Part shown: positions 1 through 5,288 of the stretch, one piece after another | Position numbering within the stretch: the first letter of the stretch is position 1 | How the letters are laid out: each line of letters starts with the position of its first letter | Assembly: GCA_028683995.1 (NCBI GenBank) | Contig: JAQUGU010000091.1 | Span: 1 to 6,828, forward strand | Source of the DNA: Syntrophomonadaceae bacterium | Lineage (GTDB): Bacteria > Bacillota > Syntrophomonadia > Syntrophomonadales > Syntrophomonadaceae | Direction of reading: 5' to 3' | DNA: 6,828 nucleotides | The notes under the pieces: model-generated | Database searches by the model: none | Seen by the model: the letters and a program-made list of their open reading frames with translations, nothing else | Told to the model about the DNA's origin: nothing | Position numbers and translations under genes: made by a program

Positions 1-655
1 TCCCCAAAAGACCTTTGATTTTTTAAACTCTTATTTTGAACTTATGGCCCCTATCATTCGCCAATATAATGGCTTTATCAATAAATTTATCGGGGATGGC
101 ATCATGGCTATTTTCCCGGATAAACCCGAAGATGCTGTAGATGCGGCTATCATGATGCTGGAAGTATTAAGGGAGCACAGCCATGAGCTTTTAAACCAGA
201 GTATTGAAATCGGTATTGGCATTCACACCGGTCGGGTTATCCTGGGTACAGTAGGGGAAAGGAACCGCATGGAAGCAACGATTATAGGGGATACCGTCAA
301 TGTAGCCTCCCGGATGGAGGAAATGACGAAGCACCTGGGAACTCCTCTATTAATTAGTGTTAACTCCTATGAACTGATCGAGGAAAGGGAAAAGTACCTG
401 GTACGCTATTTAGGACCGCTGGAGGTTCGGGGCAAAATGATGCACCTGCCCATACTGGAAGTCTATAATGCTGACCCGCCAGAAATCAGGGAGCGTAAGC
501 AAGCGCTAAAAAGCAAGTTCCAAGAGGCATTACTTTGCTTCCAGGAGGGCGAGCGAGCCCAGGCTCGGAAAATGTTTGAGGAATGCCAGGCTGCTGACCC
601 GGATGACGGAGCCATCGCCTTTTATTTGAACAAATTGAACGAAAGCAATTCATAG
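1..655 (+). CDS. Class III adenylate/guanylate cyclase, C-terminal part (5' end outside window)
   Basis: The frame is open from base 2, so the Met at 44 is internal and the N-terminus lies off the left edge; 217 residues are visible. The catalytic domain converts ATP (or GTP) to a cyclic nucleotide. Counting from the Met at 44, the purine-selecting Lys14 sits in INKFIGDGIMAIF, the second metal-binding Asp is Asp18 in the same motif, and the transition-state residues are Asn86 and Arg90 in GDTVNVASRME. Thr79 stands where many class III enzymes have the adenine-contacting Asp, which is the class IIIb pattern. The first metal-binding Asp must lie outside the window. After the domain ends (about residue 143), a basic linker leads to a short TPR-like helical pair (FQEALLCFQEGERAQARKMF), a common tail in bacterial cyclases. 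Lys at position 14 favours ATP as substrate. The stop codon is 2 bases from the convergent modC stop. Upstream sensor domains cannot be seen. Confidence 0.9.
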   Translation, partial: PQKTFDFLNSYFELMAPIIRQYNGFINKFIGDGIMAIFPDKPEDAVDAAIMMLEVLREHSHELLNQSIEIGIGIHTGRVILGTVGERNRMEATIIGDTVNVASRMEEMTKHLGTPLLISVNSYELIEEREKYLVRYLGPLEVRGKMMHLPILEVYNADPPEIRERKQALKSKFQEALLCFQEGERAQARKMFEECQAADPDDGAIAFYLNKLNESNS

Positions 656-657
656 AA

Positions 658-1701
658 TTAAAATACATGTACTGCGGTAGTCTTGAAAACTGCCCATACG
701 TTCTGCCCCAACTCCAGATTCAACTCCTCCAGAGCTTGCCTGGTAACCAGTGCGGTAATAGTAATACCGGCATCAAGTACCACCTTATATAAGGAACCCC
801 GGGGTATTATGTGGATAATACGGGCATTGACTGTATTTTGAGCACTACTGGGAAACTTTTCTCGAGTAATTATTATATCTTCGGGACGAATAGCTACCCG
901 AACCTTACCTCTAAGGGGAGATACGACCCTGAGAGATACCGAAGCAATACTAACATAATGATCTCCTCTATCCTCCATGATTTCACCGCTATATATATTC
1001 TCCATACCCACAAATTCAGCTACAAACTGTGATTGAGGTTTTTGAAAGACCTCCTCGGGACTGCCTACCTGAATTATTTCTCCATTCTGCATAATCCCCA
1101 TACGATCAGCTAGAAGTAGCGCTTCGTTAAAATCATGGGTTATATGAATAGTGGTAGTCTTAATCTGCTCATGAATATTTTTTAATTCTTGTTGAAGTAA
1201 TTCTTTACTACGTGGGTCAAGAGCGCTTAACGGTTCATCCAGCAGCAGAACTTCGGGTTCAGTAACCAGTGCCCGGGCAAGAGCTACCCTTTGTTGTTCG
1301 CCGCCACTTAAGGTTGAAGGGTAACGCTTTAATAAACCTGCTATGTTTAAAAGACTTGCCATCTGTTCAAGCTTTTGTTTCATTATGTTCCTGGGAGTAT
1401 TTTTTAGCTTTAAAGCAAAAATAATATTTTCCCGTACATTAAGATGAGGGAATAACATATAATCCTGATAAACAAATCCTATATTCCTGGACTCTGGAAA
1501 TATTTTGCTTACATTACGTTGGTTTATCCAAACTTCTCCCTTATCGGGCTGGTACATTCCGGCGATTATCTCCAGTATAACCGTTTTCCCTGTACCGGTT
1601 GGACCCAGGATCACAAAGTATTCATTCTCATTTACGCTTAAATTAATATTCTTCAATCTAAAGTCGCCTAAACGCTTTGACACATTATATAGATTAATCA
1701 T
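658..1701 (-). CDS. modC: Molybdate/tungstate ABC transporter ATP-binding protein
   Basis: This is the cytoplasmic ATPase that powers oxyanion import through the ModB-like permease (347 aa, full length). Visible motifs are Walker A GPTGTGKT (33-40), the Q-loop in VYQDYMLFPHL (around 79), signature LSGGEQQR (131-138), Walker B VLLLDE (151-156), D-loop SALD (159-162) and the switch His189 in ITHD. Residues about 289-347 form a TOBE domain ending in FKTTAVHVF, typical of the molybdate/tungstate subfamily, where it binds the oxyanion and gives feedback inhibition. The ATG at 1701 has TAGGAG six bases upstream and lies 15 bases after the modB stop, so the two are very likely co-transcribed. The Q-loop region resembles the archaeal-type WtpC/ModC proteins more than E. 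coli ModC, so tungstate specificity is possible and the symbol marks the family only. No terminator is evident before the convergent cyclase gene. Confidence 0.9.
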   Translation of the reverse strand: MINLYNVSKRLGDFRLKNINLSVNENEYFVILGPTGTGKTVILEIIAGMYQPDKGEVWINQRNVSKIFPESRNIGFVYQDYMLFPHLNVRENIIFALKLKNTPRNIMKQKLEQMASLLNIAGLLKRYPSTLSGGEQQRVALARALVTEPEVLLLDEPLSALDPRSKELLQQELKNIHEQIKTTTIHITHDFNEALLLADRMGIMQNGEIIQVGSPEEVFQKPQSQFVAEFVGMENIYSGEIMEDRGDHYVSIASVSLRVVSPLRGKVRVAIRPEDIIITREKFPSSAQNTVNARIIHIIPRGSLYKVVLDAGITITALVTRQALEELNLELGQNVWAVFKTTAVHVF

Positions 1702-1716
1702 ACTAAACTCCTAGCC

Positions 1717-2577
1717 TTAACTGATTCGGGAAGCTGGAATCTGTCTAACTCCCACCATTTCAAAGATAAAAAGTGATATAAGGGAAATTACAATCAAGCA
1801 GGTAGCTGAGGCCATAGCCATTTCCAGGTTGCCTACCGACATATTTAAGAAGAGGGCCACCGGCAAGGTCTCGGTTACCATTCTGGTTGCCCCGGCCACC
1901 ATTAATGCACAGCCAAATTCTCCAATGGCTCGAGCCCAGCTTATTACTAAACCGGCAATAATACCGTTTTTAGCTAGAGGCAGGGTAATCTTGTAAAACG
2001 CCTGCCATTGGGAGCAGCCCAGGGTGCGGGCCACAAATTCCAAACGGGGATTGATGTCCGCGATAGTAGACTTCAAAACCCTGATCATATAGGGGGTAAT
2101 AATAAAGAATTGGGCCAATATGATTCCATTAACGGAAAAAACAAACCTTAAGCCATGTTCGGCCAATACTGCTCCAAACTCTGTAGTTCCAAACAGAAGC
2201 AGTAAAGCTATCCCAGAAACCAGAGGCGGAAGGGATATTGGTATATCCAATATAACACTTATTAATTTACGTCCAGGAATTCTAAAACGTTCCAGGCCGT
2301 AGGCAACCGGTAAAGCGAAAAGGATACAAATCAGAGTGGAAGTGATGGAAGTAAATAAACTCAGGCGAATGGCAAATTGTATTTCCGGGCTGGCTATGCT
2401 TTGGACCAGTACGGCCATCCCTTTCCACACAATATTGGCCAAAGCAGAAAAGAAAAATGTGAACAAAATTAAAATGATCAGTATTATGAGACCCTGAAAA
2501 AGCCCATTATTAAGAACCCGGCTATTTTTTGCTGGAGGTAGTTTATTTATAGCTTCAAAAGTGTGATTATGTTTCAT
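1717..2577 (-). CDS. modB: Molybdate/tungstate ABC transporter permease
   Basis: This integral membrane subunit (286 aa) forms the translocation channel for molybdate or tungstate. Six hydrophobic segments can be read, at about residues 28-51, 68-95, 104-129, 146-168, 204-229 and 253-277. Between the fourth and fifth is the cytoplasmic EAA-type coupling loop (ARTLGCSQWQAFYKITLPLA, 183-202), which contacts the ATPase, followed by the family motif SWARAIGEFG (213-222). The ATG at 2577 has a strong AGGAGG seven bases upstream and is well placed. The gene is preceded by a 155-base gap from modA that holds two stem-loops, and is followed after 15 bases by modC. Being the only permease beside a ModA-type lipoprotein and a TOBE-type ATPase, it very likely works as a homodimer. 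Molybdate versus tungstate cannot be decided from this sequence. Confidence 0.9.
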   Translation of the reverse strand: MKHNHTFEAINKLPPAKNSRVLNNGLFQGLIILIILILFTFFFSALANIVWKGMAVLVQSIASPEIQFAIRLSLFTSITSTLICILFALPVAYGLERFRIPGRKLISVILDIPISLPPLVSGIALLLLFGTTEFGAVLAEHGLRFVFSVNGIILAQFFIITPYMIRVLKSTIADINPRLEFVARTLGCSQWQAFYKITLPLAKNGIIAGLVISWARAIGEFGCALMVAGATRMVTETLPVALFLNMSVGNLEMAMASATCLIVISLISLFIFEMVGVRQIPASRIS

Positions 2578-2732
2578 TAATACCCTCCTCGTTACCTGTA
2601 ACTGGGTAGTAGTTTGTCTTATTCAAGGGCAGGGGACACACCAGTAACGGGTGTGCCCCCCTTCATTACGTCTGCTTGTGCCCTGAATGCATCAGTGCCG
2701 CAACCTGTATTGTCGGCACTGGATAGAGTATA
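2578..2732 (-). promoter_or_regulatory. Structured modA-modB intercistronic region (two stem-loops)
   Basis: Read on the minus strand, the gap first forms an 8-bp perfect stem (2714-2721 with 2693-2700, 13-base loop), then a GC-rich 11-bp stem (2650-2660 with 2632-2642, 7-base loop). The second stem is continuous on the minus strand with one G-U wobble at 2656/2636; on the plus strand the same position is an A-C mismatch, so the fold suits minus-strand RNA. An outer helix of about 10 bp with one bulged base (2679-2688 with 2621-2631) can close around the second stem, leaving 2661-2678 unpaired. No U-run follows either stem, so classical termination is unlikely. A processing or stability element that sets the modA to modBC ratio is a reasonable inference. 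The gap ends with the modB ribosome binding site. Confidence 0.55.
2632..2660 (-). repeat. GC-rich palindrome, possibly REP-like
   Basis: The arms are GGGGACACACC (2632-2642) and GGTGTGCCCCC (2650-2660), separated by 7 bases. The octamer GTGTGCCC at 2651-2658, followed shortly by TTCA, also occurs in the palindrome at 4497-4542 (4514-4521, then TTCA). This may mean the two belong to a dispersed palindrome family, but only two copies can be compared here. Confidence 0.4.
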
Positions 2733-3563
2733 TTATTCAATAGGTTTGAAACCATGATTGGCAAATATTTCTCTTCCCTCCTGGGAGTTTATAAAATCAA
2801 CAAAGACCTGTGCCAGTTCCTGCTTTTCAGTAAAACTCAGCACACATACCGGAACTGTATCAATAATATTCTGTTCTTTGGGAATGGTGATTATTTCTAT
2901 ATCCTTGTTGGCAGCTCCGTTATCTTCCCAAACCAGACCGGCATCGCCCTGTTTCATAGCTATGTGAGTTACAATTTCATTTACGGTAGCATCTCGGGCT
3001 ACTACATTTTTAGCAATACCTTCGGTCAAGCCATTTTGGGTAAATATTTTTTCACCTTTTTTACCAATGGCATTAGATTTTGCATCCCCCAGGACCAACT
3101 TTACTCCGGGTTTGGCCAGGTCAGCCAGTTCGCTAATCCCAGCGGGATTACCTTTGGGTACGGCAATGGCCGGAATATGATATACTACTTCATAGTATTT
3201 GTCGGCAAAACCTTTTTCCTTGGCTATTTTCATGTCGTTAAGTGAACCGCCCACAAAAACGTCACCTGTTTTGTTAATCTCCATCTGGCCTAGTAACTGG
3301 GCACAGCCGGCATAGTTATAGTTAATTTTGGCCCCGTACTTTTGCTCAAAGGCCTGTCCCATTTCATCCATGGCTTTGCTTAAACCTGCCCCGCTGTATA
3401 CCAATAAAGTCTGACCTTCATATTGTAAGGTTTGCTTTTGCTCAGTATCTTTTTTTGGAACATTATTATCAGTATCACCTGATTTACTACAGCCGGTCAA
3501 ACTGAAAACAGACATTAAAAATACCGCAATTAACAATACGGTATACAATCTAATCTTTTTCAT
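2733..3563 (-). CDS. modA: Molybdate/tungstate-binding lipoprotein of the ABC importer
   Basis: This is the extracellular solute-binding subunit, anchored by lipid to the outer face of the membrane. The proposed start is the ATG at 3563 (276 aa): AAGGA lies at the usual distance before it and MKKIRLYTVLLIAVFLMSVF makes a clean signal peptide. An upstream in-frame ATG at 3581 would place that same AAGGA inside the gene and is less likely. The signal ends in a lipobox, LTGC, with Cys25 as the lipidated residue, followed by a polar linker. The mature domain begins with LLVYSGAGLSKAMDEMGQAF and includes YNYAGCAQLLGQME, GDVFVGGS, AIAVPKGNPAGI, ARDATVNEI and GLVWEDN, and ends with NHGFKPIE. This pattern matches the ModA-type molybdate-binding family. 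It is the first gene of the mod cluster and is separated from modB by a structured 155-base gap. The exact ligand, molybdate or tungstate, is not settled by sequence. Confidence 0.88.
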   Translation of the reverse strand: MKKIRLYTVLLIAVFLMSVFSLTGCSKSGDTDNNVPKKDTEQKQTLQYEGQTLLVYSGAGLSKAMDEMGQAFEQKYGAKINYNYAGCAQLLGQMEINKTGDVFVGGSLNDMKIAKEKGFADKYYEVVYHIPAIAVPKGNPAGISELADLAKPGVKLVLGDAKSNAIGKKGEKIFTQNGLTEGIAKNVVARDATVNEIVTHIAMKQGDAGLVWEDNGAANKDIEIITIPKEQNIIDTVPVCVLSFTEKQELAQVFVDFINSQEGREIFANHGFKPIE

Positions 3564-3621
3564 GAGCATCTTCCTTTCCATAAATAATATTACTCAATAA
3601 CACCTTACAGTTTGTACAGTT

Positions 3622-3663
3622 TTATGTAATCCAATTTCTAGGAAGCCTTGGCTTTCTATTCAT
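3622..3663 (-). CDS. Possible 13-residue leader peptide upstream of modA
   Basis: A short frame encodes MNRKPRLPRNWIT and stops 58 bases before modA. It is preceded by AGAGGTGAT (3668-3676), an almost complete match to the 16S anti-Shine-Dalgarno sequence and the best in the window; the GAGG core is 8 bases from the ATG. The peptide is basic (four Arg or Lys in 13) and matches no leader-peptide type I can name. It could be a translated leader that couples translation to modA expression, or the N-terminal stub of a gene that was lost when the mod genes arrived. The inverted repeat AAGCC-AA-GGCTT lies inside it (around 3641-3652). Translation is suggested only by the ribosome binding site. Confidence 0.35.
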   Translation of the reverse strand: MNRKPRLPRNWIT

Positions 3664-3983
3664 ACCCATCACCTCTTTTACTAATATTCCATGAACCGTG
3701 TTAATCCTATCTAATAACTTACTAATAATAGCCAGACTACTAATTTGGTGAAAGTATTTTGCCTATATAACTAAACGAAGACTATTTATAACTATACTAT
3801 CACAATAATTTACATTATTAATAATAAAGTTATGTTTGCTAATGTTACTTTTGTTATGGTTTATAATGTTTGGCTATACGCATCTTGGTGTATTGTAAAA
3901 ATAGGAAAACAAAACCCGAACCATAAATCCTGCCTGCACTTCATAGACTTAAAAAAAGAATAAAGAGGTTGGTGGGGCAGGAT
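3664..3983. other. AT-rich intergenic region between the mod operon and the small membrane-protein gene
   Basis: These 320 bases must hold the promoter of the mod operon (leftward) and probably that of the membrane-protein gene (rightward). A TATAAT at 3862-3867 (+) is a possible -10 box, but its best -35 candidate, TTGCTA at 3836-3841, is 20 bases away, which is too long. ATTATTAATAAT at 3814-3825 is a perfect 12-base palindrome and a possible operator. GTTATATA on the minus strand near 3763-3770 resembles one half of a ModE box, but no partner half was found. I see no convincing gene or known riboswitch here. Confidence 0.4.
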
Positions 3984-3987
3984 ATGG
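3921..3987 (+). promoter_or_regulatory. Long-range inverted repeat that can cover the start of the small membrane-protein gene
   Basis: CCATAAATCCTGCC (3921-3934) can pair with GGCAGGATATGG (3976-3987) over 12 bp with a two-base bulge, enclosing 41 bases. The right arm contains the ATG at 3984 and the bases just before it, so pairing would hide the start of translation. The purine-rich AAAGAGG at 3962-3968 sits in the enclosed loop. A role as a translational switch is inference only. Confidence 0.3.
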
Positions 3988-4228
3988 GTATAAGTCAGGT
4001 TTTAGGAATTAGTATTGCTGCTGGAGCATGTACTGCTTTGGGGGCAATATTGCTTTTTGTAAAAAGACGTTGGGACAACAGCAGTCTGGCTGTTTTTTGG
4101 GTTTGGGGATTCTGGCTGGGGTATTAAAGCTGGGTCTTTTTGGAATGGAAAAGTTCGAGTTTCATTACCTCGATCTGCTGGGTATTGCTTTACTGGCAGT
4201 TGGGGCCAGGATACTGCTGATAGATTAA
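3984..4228 (+). pseudogene. Frameshifted small membrane protein, resembling the N-terminus of ZIP metal transporters
   Basis: The first frame (from the ATG at 3984) reads MGISQVLGISIAAGACTALG and continues through LLFVKRRWDNSSLAVF to a TAA at 4125-4127. Coding character then moves to the -1 frame, which continues LGLGILAGVLKLGLFGMEKF and ends in LLAVGARILLID at 4228. The switch falls at six T residues (4093-4098); one more T would restore VFLGLGILAG. Joined, the product has about 82 residues and two or three membrane segments. The opening and the FLGLGILAGV segment resemble the first two helices of ZIP-family metal transporters, but a full ZIP protein has about 240 residues, so this is either a truncated relic or a small unrelated family. 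A sequencing error or transcriptional slippage at the T-run could make it functional. In-frame GTG (3972) and TTG (3969) are alternative starts, and no clear ribosome binding site settles the choice. Confidence 0.5.
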
Positions 4229-4234
4229 AATGGC

Positions 4235-4274
4235 AAAAAACAACATACCACAGTGCCGGGCACCGTGGTATGTT
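4235..4274 (-). terminator. Rho-independent terminator of the lost SLH-protein gene
   Basis: On the minus strand a 15-bp stem (4260-4274 with 4242-4256, loop of 3 to 5 bases, one G-U pair at 4264/4252) is followed by one G and then six T (4240-4235). It starts 15 bases beyond the SLH stop codon, the expected place. On the plus strand it follows the membrane-protein stop but is trailed only by TTT and contains an A-C mismatch, so its main direction is leftward. Confidence 0.8.
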
Positions 4275-4289
4275 TAAGCGTGAATTAAA

Positions 4290-4496
4290 TTATTTGACTT
4301 GTAGAGCTTTAATTATTACTGTAGCGGCTTCTGCACGAGTAGCTTCACCCTGAGGTTTAAAGCTGTTATCGGGGTAACCTGAAATTATTTTGTGATGGGT
4401 TGCTATGGCTACAGCCTCAGCAGCCCAGGAAGATATTTTATCCTTATCCACAAACTAGAGAATTAGTAGCAAATAAGTTCCTGATTGTGGTTTATA
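4290..4496 (-). pseudogene. Remnant of an S-layer homology (SLH) domain protein, C-terminal end
   Basis: Reading leftward, the frame gives FVDKDKISSWAAEAVAIA, then HHKIISGYPDNSFKPQG and EATRAEAATVIIKALQVK before a TAA at 4290-4292. This is one nearly complete SLH domain: the DKISSWA start, the ISGYPDNSFKP core and the TRAEAA motif are all present. SLH domains bind pyruvylated secondary wall polymers and anchor exported proteins to the Gram-positive wall. No start codon exists. A TAG at 4455-4457 interrupts the frame, although it stays open beyond that (YKPQSGTYLLLIL) up to the edge of the palindrome at 4497. The rest of the gene, with its signal peptide, enzymatic part and other SLH repeats, is missing. 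The original terminator survives just downstream. The best reading is a gene destroyed by insertion or deletion at about 4496. Confidence 0.8.
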
Positions 4497-4547
4497 GGTG
4501 ACAGAGGAACCGCGTGTGCCCTTCAGGGTATCCCCTGTCACCTTTTT
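4497..4547. repeat. Large imperfect palindrome, REP/MITE-like, ending in a T-run on the plus strand
   Basis: GGTGACAGAGGAACC (4497-4511) pairs with GGTATCCCCTGTCACC (4527-4542) over 15 positions, with one A-C mismatch (a G-U pair in minus-strand RNA), one bulged T and a 15-base loop. Five T follow at 4543-4547, so it could also end rightward transcripts. Palindromes beginning GGTGACAG and containing GGAACC are, from memory, widespread in clostridial genomes and are often linked to REP-associated tyrosine transposases; no transposase lies here. It directly abuts the SLH remnant, as expected for an insertion or rearrangement point. Confidence 0.6.
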
Positions 4548-4577
4548 CACATACTACATAAGGGTTAGCTAGCGATA

Positions 4578-4694
4578 TCATGGATGTACTATAGATTCTA
4601 CTGTCTCTATTAATCTTAAAAAGGCATTCTGCAAATTAGCCTGGCCAAGTTCCCAAACCGTATGTCCCTCCAGGGACAAATCATGGAGCCTTTC
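4578..4694 (-). other. Readthrough extension of the ParA-like gene beyond its TGA
   Basis: After the TGA at 4695-4697 the same frame stays open for 38 codons, starting ERLHDLSLEGHTVWELG and continuing through NLQNAFLRLIETVES to a second TGA at 4578-4580. The composition is protein-like, with amphipathic helices. It fits the C-terminal end expected of a ParA/MinD fold, where IPxxxxLxxAxxxGxxVxE is followed by a last helix. With it the protein would reach 236 residues, close to the usual family size; without it the fold lacks its final strand and helix. A hairpin, TGTCCC-TGGA-GGGACA, lies at 4678-4663 within the extension. Confidence 0.6.
4663..4678 (-). promoter_or_regulatory. Stem-loop 3' of the in-frame TGA (SECIS-like placement)
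   Basis: On the minus strand TGTCCC (4678-4673) and GGGACA (4668-4663) form a perfect 6-bp stem with loop TGGA. The loop begins 22 bases after the TGA, and a G is in its second position. Known bacterial selenocysteine insertion elements have a stem-loop at about this distance with a G early in the loop. A 6-bp palindrome can arise by chance, so this is suggestive only. Confidence 0.3.
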
Positions 4695-5288
4695 TCAATG
4701 GGGGATGGGGTCGGCTATTTTTTCATAGCCAAAATAATCAGCCAGGGTAAATAATATCTGGCTGTTATGATCCCATTCCTTGGTGTTAATTTTATTGGGC
4801 AAAACTAAGTCGATACCATTATCGTTTCCCAGGCCCTGTAAGCATTCCTCCAGGGCCTGCAATTCTTCCAGCTCATTATCGTGACTGAGATCGGTACAGA
4901 CAATTACGCTAGCAGCAGTTATATCCGGCAATTTATAATATTCGCTGCCAGCCGGATGGAGCAGCAGAAAATCATATTCCAGTTCCTGCAGCCAGTTTAA
5001 GCGCATCGGAGTATTCTGTCCGTCAGGTTCCACAACCAGAGGTAGCAGATCTATACCAAACTGCGAACTTAATATGCGGGTTTCTATTTTACCATTATCG
5101 GGTATATTACCATTTAATATTGTATTGCCATCCCAGTTAAGCCCCAGCCAATTGCGCAGTCTTTCACTTTTCCCTAATTCCCCGATTAATACCCGGTATC
5201 CCCGGCGAACTAATCCGCTGGCCAGGTTAACTAAAACCGTGGTCTGACCACTGCCCGGGTGTTTAGCAATTACAGCAACAACCTTCAC
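4695..5288 (-). CDS. Degenerate ParA/MinD-family P-loop protein, interrupted by an in-frame TGA
   Basis: The GTG start at 5288 is preceded by GGGAGGGTGAT at a workable distance. The 197 residues begin MKVVAVIAKHPGSGQTTVLV, a ParA/MinD-type P-loop that keeps the signature Lys9 but has Gln15 where the phosphate-binding Lys should be. The Walker B/switch II segment reads YDFLLLHPAGSE (105-116), with His111 where an Asp is expected, and the switch I region reads GELGKSERLRNWLGL without the usual DLDPQ. VLPNKINT (162-169) matches the base-recognition segment of the family. These changes suggest it binds nucleotide weakly or not at all, like the CpaE/TadZ pseudo-ATPases, or that the gene is decaying. 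The stop falls after IADPIPH, before the expected C-terminal element, and coding-like sequence continues beyond it. It is divergent from the FIST gene. Its function is unknown; a role in localisation or cell polarity is only a guess from the family. Confidence 0.65.
   Translation of the reverse strand: MKVVAVIAKHPGSGQTTVLVNLASGLVRRGYRVLIGELGKSERLRNWLGLNWDGNTILNGNIPDNGKIETRILSSQFGIDLLPLVVEPDGQNTPMRLNWLQELEYDFLLLHPAGSEYYKLPDITAASVIVCTDLSHDNELEELQALEECLQGLGNDNGIDLVLPNKINTKEWDHNSQILFTLADYFGYEKIADPIPH

Noticed and set aside
811..1032. Plus-strand open frame of 73 codons opposite modC
   Set aside because: It is antisense to the TOBE region of modC, with no recognisable domain and no ribosome binding site.
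2619..2666. Fifteen-codon minus-strand frame (MKGGTPVTGVSPALE) in the modA-modB gap
   Set aside because: No Shine-Dalgarno sequence precedes it and it coincides with the hairpin, which explains the sequence better.
2754..3245. Long plus-strand open frame of 163 codons opposite modA
   Set aside because: It lies entirely antisense to modA, whose lipobox and ModA motifs are clear. The peptide is an odd mix rich in Phe, Tyr and Ile with no ribosome binding site.
3564..3581. Upstream ATG at 3581 as the modA start
   Set aside because: The AAGGA needed for initiation would lie inside the gene, and the shorter start at 3563 gives a standard MKK signal peptide at proper spacing.
3763..3770. ModE-like half-site GTTATATA upstream of modA
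   Set aside because: Only one half-site is found, without the inverted partner, in a very AT-rich stretch where such a match is expected by chance.
4543..4577. Additional gene between the palindrome and the ParA-like extension
   Set aside because: Only 35 bases, with no open frame or known motif.
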